Below the pieces are notes generated by a model, which was not told the DNA's origin, ran no database searches, and saw nothing but the letters and a program-made list of their open reading frames with translations. Below, one piece after another: positions 59,544-64,000 of a stretch of 64,000 nucleotides of DNA. The stretch comes from Parvibaculum sp045863935 (GTDB lineage: Bacteria > Pseudomonadota > Alphaproteobacteria > Parvibaculales > Parvibaculaceae). Within the stretch, counting starts at the first letter, position 1; the number at the start of each line of letters is the position of its first letter. Made by a program: the position numbers and the translations under genes. Location of the stretch: NCBI RefSeq assembly GCF_045863935.1, contig NZ_BTVP01000005.1, positions 1-64,000 of the forward strand. Direction: 5' to 3'.

Positions 59544-60164
59544 ATGGCCGCGCAAAAGACCATCCGCCGTCAGCCGACCCAGGCGCGTGCCCGTGAGCGC
59601 GTTGAACGGATTTTGACCGCGGCCACGGAACTCATCGCCGAAACGGGAAGCGACGCCGTGCGCATGACGGAGGTGGCGGAAAGGGCGGGCGTGCCGATCG
59701 GCTCGCTCTACCAGTATTTCCCGGACAAGCCGGCAATCCTGAGGACGCTCGCCATGCGCGTGATGGAACGCGTGCGCGACGGTCTGCGTCAGAACCTCGA
59801 AGGTGTGGAGAGCGCGGCGGATGCTATCGCGCGCATCGATGCGATTATGGTCGGCTACTACAATCTGTTCCTGACCGAACCCGTGACGCGCGACATCTGG
59901 TCGGGCACGCAATCCGACAAGGCGCTGCAGGAACTCGACATCGAAGACAGCAGGCAGAACGCGAATATCTTTGCAGCAGCGCTGAAGCCGCTCGTTGCGC
60001 CGTCTAATCATGGCCGGCTCGAAGCAACATCCTTCCTGCTCATGCAACTCTCCGGCGCGGCGGTGCGGCTCGCGATCGCCGTGGACCGCAAGGAAGGGGA
60101 CAGGCTGATTGCGGAATACCGTCTCCTCATGCGCCGCAAACTCGAAAGCTTGCTCGCCGGTTGA
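59544..60164 (+). CDS. TetR family transcriptional regulator
   Basis: A 206-residue TetR regulator. The N-terminal HTH (residues 13-55) reads RARERVERILTAATELIAETGSDAVRMTEVAERAGVPIGSLYQYFPDKPAILRTL, an almost canonical TetR signature. The C-terminal domain binds an unknown ligand. It is divergent from the FMO-SDR operon and the repeats between them are its probable operator. An upstream in-frame start adds 20 residues that have no TetR features and was rejected. Confidence 0.9.
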   Translation: MAAQKTIRRQPTQARARERVERILTAATELIAETGSDAVRMTEVAERAGVPIGSLYQYFPDKPAILRTLAMRVMERVRDGLRQNLEGVESAADAIARIDAIMVGYYNLFLTEPVTRDIWSGTQSDKALQELDIEDSRQNANIFAAALKPLVAPSNHGRLEATSFLLMQLSGAAVRLAIAVDRKEGDRLIAEYRLLMRRKLESLLAG

Positions 60165-60260
60165 ATGAAGCGTCCGCTTCCAGCTTGCCGCGAACGAAGG
60201 CGCTTCATAGACTCTCGCTCCGGTTCCAGCGATGGAGCCTTTGCAAGCGAGGTCGGGAAC

Positions 60261-61058
60261 ATGGCGGAAGCGGCGATCCGTGTCGGCATCGGCGGTTGGG
60301 TCTTCGAGCCTTGGCGCGGCACGTTCTATCCCGAAGGGCTCACCCAGAAACGCGAACTTGAATATGCGAGTTCGAAGCTTTCGACCATCGAGATCAACGG
60401 TACTTACTACGGCTCCCAGAAGCCGGACAGCTTCCGCAAATGGCGTAACGAGACGCCGGACGGCTTCGTCTTCTCGCTAAAAGGCCCGCGCTTCGCGACC
60501 AACCGGCGCGTGCTGGCGGAGGCAGGACCTTCCATCGAGAAGTTCTTTGCGAGCGGCGTGACGGAGCTGAAGGAAAAGCTGGGCGTCATCGACTGGCAAT
60601 TCGCTCCCACGAAGAAGTTCGATCCGGATGACTTCGCAGCATTCCTGGACCTTCTGCCGAAATCCCATGACGGCATTGCGCTTCGACATGCAGTTGAGGT
60701 GCGGCACGACAGCTTCAAGACGGAGGACTTCATCGATCTCTTGAGAGAGCATGAGGTTGCCGTCGTGACGGCGGCAGACGGCGGCTACACGCAGATCGGC
60801 GACGTGACCGCGCCCTTTGTCTATGCGCGGATAATGGGCACGGACGAGAAGGAGAAGCTCGGCTACGCCAAGAAGATGCTCGACCAATGGGCGACGCGGG
60901 CGAAGGAATGGGCCGCGGGCAACACGCCGAAGGGAATCGACGCCGTTGCCCCGGCCAGCAAACAGCCTGTCAACGACGTCTTCCTCTATGTGATTTCAGG
61001 CGCCAAGGTCCGCAATCCCCTCGCTGCAATGGCGATTGCGGACCGCCTCAAAGGCTAG
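60261..61058 (+). CDS. DUF72 domain-containing protein
   Basis: A 265-residue TIM-barrel-like protein of the DUF72 family. RVGIGGWVFEPWRGTFYPEGLTQKRELEYASSKLSTIEINGTYY (about 7-50) is the family signature; later parts include AVEVRHDSF and PFVYARIMG. The biochemical role is unknown, although the fold resembles enzymes of nucleotide/deoxyribose chemistry. It overlaps the convergent glyA gene by 4 bp. The ATG at 60261 follows GAGGTCGGG. Confidence 0.85.
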   Translation: MAEAAIRVGIGGWVFEPWRGTFYPEGLTQKRELEYASSKLSTIEINGTYYGSQKPDSFRKWRNETPDGFVFSLKGPRFATNRRVLAEAGPSIEKFFASGVTELKEKLGVIDWQFAPTKKFDPDDFAAFLDLLPKSHDGIALRHAVEVRHDSFKTEDFIDLLREHEVAVVTAADGGYTQIGDVTAPFVYARIMGTDEKEKLGYAKKMLDQWATRAKEWAAGNTPKGIDAVAPASKQPVNDVFLYVISGAKVRNPLAAMAIADRLKG

Positions 61059-62317
61059 AGCCCGGGAACGGGGAAGCGCGCGGTGAGCGCGCGTGTGCGC
61101 GCTGCAAGCGTCTCCTCCGTTGCTCGGTCGCCTTTTGCCGACAGCGCTTCGGAGATGATGGCGCCGATCTCCGACATCTCGACGGTTCCCATCCCGCGCG
61201 CGGTCGGGGCCGGTGTGCCGAGGCGAAGCCCCGAGGGGCGCATCGGCGGGTTCGGGTCGTCGGGGATCACCTGCTTGTTGGTGGTAAGGCCCACACGGTC
61301 GAGCGCCTCCTGTGCCTGCGCACCGTCGACGCCGAAGCTTTGGACGGTGTCGATCACGAGGAGGTGGTTGTCCGTGCCGCCGGTGACGAGTTTCACCTGC
61401 CTTTCGCTGAGCGCGGCGGCGAGCGCTTTCGCGTTCGCGAGCACTTGGCGCGCATAATCCCGGAAGGCGGGGAGTGCGGCGAGGCGGAAGGTGACGGCGG
61501 CGGCAGCGACCTGGTTCATGTGCGGCCCTCCCTGAAGGCCCGGGAAAACCGATGCGTCGATCTTTTTCGCGAATTTTTCGTTGCAGAGGATGAGCCCGCC
61601 GCGCGGACCTCGCAGCGACTTGTGCGTCGTCGTTGTCATCACGTCGAAACCGGCATCGAGCGGATTGCGCATGACGTCGGCCGCGATGAGCCCGCCTATA
61701 TGGGAAACATCCGCCATGGTCAGCGCGCCCACCTCGTCCGCCACGCGCTTGAAATCGGCATAATCGTAGTCGCGTGGGTAGGAGGAGTAGCCGCAGACGA
61801 CGAGCTTCGGTTTCGTTTCCCGTGCGACGGTGCGCAGGTGATCGAAATCGATGGCGCCGGTCGAGGGGTCCGTCTTGTAGCGCACGAAATTGAAGAGGCG
61901 GCCCATATGGCTCACAGGCGCACCATGCGTGAGATGCCCGCCATGGCTCAAGTCCATTGCCAGGATCGTATCGCCCGGATCGAGCAGACCGAGATAGACA
62001 GCCTGGTTCATTGGCGAACCCGAAAGCGGCTGCACATTCGCGTGTTCCGCGCGGAAGAGTGCCTTGGCGCGGTCGCGGGCGAGCGTCTCGATGCGGTCGG
62101 TGTATTCCTGACCGCCGTAGTAGCGCCGCCCTGGATAGCCTTCGGAATATTTATTTGTGAAGGCAGAGCCGAGCAGCGTCATCACCTCCGGGAAGGCATA
62201 GTTTTCCGAGGGAATGAGTTCGAGGCCGGAGCGCTGGCGGGTCTCCTCGCCCTTGAGCGCGAGGAAGATTTCGTTGTCGGTTTGCGCAAGCTGCGCCTTT
62301 TCCTGGGATGACGGCAT
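61055..62317 (-). CDS. glyA: serine hydroxymethyltransferase
   Basis: A 420-residue PLP enzyme that interconverts serine and glycine and makes 5,10-methylene-THF. The PLP lysine motif is TTTTHKSLRGPRGG (near residue 220-233) and the substrate region is SGSPMNQAVYLGLLDPGD. Length matches the family. The gene lies behind a ZTP-type riboswitch with an intrinsic terminator, and the ribosome site (GAAGGAGG) is 7 bases before ATG. It is therefore likely to be induced when 10-formyl-THF is short and ZTP accumulates. Confidence 0.97.
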   Translation of the reverse strand: MPSSQEKAQLAQTDNEIFLALKGEETRQRSGLELIPSENYAFPEVMTLLGSAFTNKYSEGYPGRRYYGGQEYTDRIETLARDRAKALFRAEHANVQPLSGSPMNQAVYLGLLDPGDTILAMDLSHGGHLTHGAPVSHMGRLFNFVRYKTDPSTGAIDFDHLRTVARETKPKLVVCGYSSYPRDYDYADFKRVADEVGALTMADVSHIGGLIAADVMRNPLDAGFDVMTTTTHKSLRGPRGGLILCNEKFAKKIDASVFPGLQGGPHMNQVAAAAVTFRLAALPAFRDYARQVLANAKALAAALSERQVKLVTGGTDNHLLVIDTVQSFGVDGAQAQEALDRVGLTTNKQVIPDDPNPPMRPSGLRLGTPAPTARGMGTVEMSEIGAIISEALSAKGDRATEETLAARTRALTARFPVPGL

Positions 62318-62334
62318 TTGAGCCTCCTTCGAGC

Positions 62335-62452
62335 CAAAACAAAAAACGCCCGGCCAGCATCTTCATGTGCTGCCCAGGCGATCGGCTCGAAAGACCAGTC
62401 TCCGCGCTCCCCGATGGTGACCCATCTGATATCGCCAGTCGCGCGGAGGATA
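62335..62452 (-). promoter_or_regulatory. ZTP riboswitch (pfl RNA) with terminator, controlling glyA
   Basis: On the minus strand, P1 is CTCCGCGC/GCGCGGAG (62449-62442 with 62407-62400). It encloses GACTGGCGATATC, then P2 GATGG-GTCA-CCATC, then GGGGA. After a linker, GCCGATCGCCTGGGC (62386-62372) is the conserved P3 sequence (CGCCTGGGCA). The terminator CGCCTGGGCAGCA (62380-62368) / TGCTGGCCGGGCG (62359-62347) with a T-run (62346-62341) overlaps P3, so ligand binding would favour readthrough. All parts match the known class; glyA is a standard target. Confidence 0.9.
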
Positions 62453-62556
62453 TGTGCGACCGGAAGTGAAGGCAGTTAAGCCCCGTCGGCGGCTTGAGTC
62501 AATTCCCTGCCATGAGAATCGCGCTAGCATCGGCGCCGTGCAAGTGGGGGGAAACC

Positions 62557-63006
62557 ATGCTGAAAAACTGGAAATTCTGGCTCGTGGTGCTTGTTGCGTT
62601 CGGTATCGGTCAGTTGAACCCGCTGGGGCGGGCCTATCTAAAGGCCGCTGAATGGAAGCTCCCTGAAATCAAGGAAGCGAGCCTGGCAAAGCCTTCGCCC
62701 TTCGAAAGTATCGCGGCGGAAAAGATTGTAGGTGAAAGCGAAAACGTCTTCGCCTTTCCGGATCACAAGCCGATCGCTCCTGTTCACATACTAATAGTAC
62801 CGAAAGAGCGGATCACCACGATCAACGACGCTTCGCCCGAACTCATTGCCGAAATGACGGCGTTAGCGCAAAAGCTCGCGCGCGAAAGCGGCATCGCCGA
62901 AAGCGGGTTTCGTCTCGTCATCAACACCAATCCGCAGGGCGGACAGACCGTCTATCATCTGCATATGCACTTGATCGGCGGCAGACAGATGGGATGGCTC
63001 GGCTAG
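62557..63006 (+). CDS. HIT family protein with N-terminal membrane anchor
   Basis: A 149-residue protein. The C-terminal domain has GFRLVINTNPQGGQTVYHLHMHLIGG, containing the histidine triad HLHMH of HIT nucleotide hydrolases (HINT-like). Residues 6-22 (KFWLVVLVAFGIGQLNP) form a membrane helix or signal anchor, which is unusual for HINT proteins that are normally soluble. The ATG at 62557 follows GGGGGGAAA. It may act on nucleotide-linked substrates at the membrane. It is followed by the convergent acyl-CoA dehydrogenase. Confidence 0.85.
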   Translation: MLKNWKFWLVVLVAFGIGQLNPLGRAYLKAAEWKLPEIKEASLAKPSPFESIAAEKIVGESENVFAFPDHKPIAPVHILIVPKERITTINDASPELIAEMTALAQKLARESGIAESGFRLVINTNPQGGQTVYHLHMHLIGGRQMGWLG

Positions 63007-63012
63007 ATCTGC

Positions 63013-64000
63013 CTACAAACCCAAAATCCGCTTCGCGATGATGTTCTTCTGGATTTCGTTGGACCCGCCATAGATCGACTGCGCTCTGGCACCGAGATAG
63101 GCGGCGACGGTGGGCGCGCCGCCCGAGGGAAGGGCGGTGTTGCCCGTCCACGCTGGTGCGACTGAATCGGGGAAGGCGGGCAGCATATAGGGTCCGAAGG
63201 CCTCCATGCCAAGTTCGGTAATGTCCTGCGCGAGTTCGGTCGCAATGATCTTCAGGATCGAGGACTCGTTGCCCGGCGCGCCGCCCTCCGCGACTGAGGA
63301 GAGCGTGCGCAACACGGTGATTTCGAGCGTATCGAGCCGGGTTTCGAGTTCGCCGAGTTTACGGATGAAAGCCGGGTCTTCCAGAAGCCCGCGCTCGCGC
63401 GCGGCTTCGCGAATGTTCCAGAGCTGCTTCCGCTTGCCCGCAACATGCGCGTAAGAGGTGCGCTCATGGCCGAGAAGGTAGTTGGCATAGGTCCAGCCCT
63501 TACCTTCCTCGCCGATGCGGTTTTCCTTCGGCACGCGCACATCCTCGAAGGTAACGCTGTTGAGCGAGTGTTTGCCGTCGATGGTGATGATCGGATGGAC
63601 GGTGATGCCTGGCGTCTTCATGTCGATCAGCAGGAAGGTGATGCCTTCCTGCTTCTTCTCTTCTTGGGAAGTCCGCAACAGGCAGAAAATCCAGTCGGCA
63701 TGTTGACCGAGGCTCGTCCAGATCTTGGTGCCGTTGACGATATAGTACTCGCCATTGGAAACGGCCGAACATTGCAGCGAGGCGAGGTCGGAACCGGAGC
63801 CCGGTTCCGAATAACCCTGTGCCCAGAAAGTGGTGCTGTCGAGAATGCCGGGCAGCCACCGCTTCTTCTGCTCCTCGGTGCCGAAAGTGTAGATCACCGG
63901 CCCGACATAGAGGAGGCCCATCGGCACGACATTGAGCGCGCCCGCGCGTTCGAGCTCTTCGTCAAATATGTATTTTTCGTTGGCGCTCCAGCCGGTGCCG
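63013..64000 (-). CDS. acyl-CoA dehydrogenase (partial, N-terminus beyond window)
   Basis: At least 329 residues of an acyl-CoA dehydrogenase are visible; the reading frame runs off the right edge. Conserved parts are YSEPGSGSDLASLQ (flavin/substrate region), TKIWTSLGQHADWIF, VRVPKENRIGEEGKGWTYANYLLGHER, and the C-terminal GGSNEIQKNIIAKRILGL. The FadE-like long-chain or cholesterol side-chain class fits. The enzyme introduces the 2,3-double bond in acyl-CoA, the first step of beta-oxidation, and passes electrons to ETF. Convergent with the HIT gene. Confidence 0.92.
   Translation of the reverse strand, partial: GTGWSANEKYIFDEELERAGALNVVPMGLLYVGPVIYTFGTEEQKKRWLPGILDSTTFWAQGYSEPGSGSDLASLQCSAVSNGEYYIVNGTKIWTSLGQHADWIFCLLRTSQEEKKQEGITFLLIDMKTPGITVHPIITIDGKHSLNSVTFEDVRVPKENRIGEEGKGWTYANYLLGHERTSYAHVAGKRKQLWNIREAARERGLLEDPAFIRKLGELETRLDTLEITVLRTLSSVAEGGAPGNESSILKIIATELAQDITELGMEAFGPYMLPAFPDSVAPAWTGNTALPSGGAPTVAAYLGARAQSIYGGSNEIQKNIIAKRILGL

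Overview
The window is GC-rich, densely coded bacterial chromosome. It looks alphaproteobacterial: the tRNA-His lacks the G-1/C73 identity pair, hisS, hisZ and hisG lie together, one regulator is of the ScfR/RamB type, and a ZTP-type riboswitch precedes glyA. The gene stock (acyl-CoA and acetoacetyl-CoA ligases, acyl-CoA dehydrogenase, enoyl-CoA hydratase, glyoxylate shunt, Baeyer-Villiger and FMO-type monooxygenases, many alpha/beta hydrolases and SDRs) suggests an aerobic degrader of fatty acids, alkanes or surfactants. The genus Parvibaculum or a relative is a reasonable guess, but that is inference.

Layout. 1-9 kb: an IS3 transposase remnant at the edge, an SDR, small exported or membrane proteins, an AsmA protein, acetoacetyl-CoA synthetase, an epoxide-hydrolase-like enzyme, an NSS transporter and tRNA-His. 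9-12.8 kb: GST, a fatty-acyl-CoA ligase and an SDR. 12.8-15.8 kb: a copper-resistance operon (His-rich exported protein, copA, copB) behind a CueR-like promoter. 15.8-20.5 kb: an NdvC-like GH17-GT2 glucan synthase and a D-aminoacylase-like amidohydrolase. 20.6-21.7 kb: a 'mobile mystery' A/B (HTH + Fic) pair with an AT-rich promoter. 21.7-30.3 kb: enoyl-CoA hydratase, DUF819 protein, LpxR-like protein, acyl-CoA ligase, Bcr/CflA exporter, and a hydrolase plus luciferase-like oxidoreductase operon. 30.4-37.8 kb: two small periplasmic proteins (one behind an FNR/FixK-type class II promoter), a second amidohydrolase, a histone-H1-like protein, a nitronate monooxygenase, and an unknown gene with a Fur box.

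37.8-39.7 kb is the speD-speE spermidine operon. Its roughly 350-nt leader contains an 8-codon upstream ORF whose stop codon sits in a hairpin loop. 40-46.5 kb: RraA-like protein, Baeyer-Villiger-type monooxygenase, MmyB-like regulator, and aceB-aceA divergent from the ScfR/RamB-type regulator. 48.1-50.6 kb: cyanide-insensitive bd oxidase with a DUF2474 small subunit. 50.8-52.3 kb: a histidine-kinase-like protein whose ATP-binding motifs are missing. 52.8-56.5 kb: hisS-hisZ-hisG. 56.5-64 kb: TSUP transporter, FMO/SDR operon divergent from a TetR gene, DUF72 protein, glyA under a ZTP riboswitch, a membrane-anchored HIT protein, and a partial acyl-CoA dehydrogenase.

How it fits together: CoA ligases, hydratase and dehydrogenase feed acetyl-CoA to the glyoxylate shunt, controlled by the ScfR-like regulator. 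Monooxygenases, SDRs and hydrolases probably handle ketones, esters and alcohols upstream of beta-oxidation. The most interesting regulatory structures are the speD leader with its mini-ORF, the ZTP riboswitch, the leaderless copper promoter, and the FNR and Fur sites. No CRISPR, rRNA or complete insertion sequence was seen.
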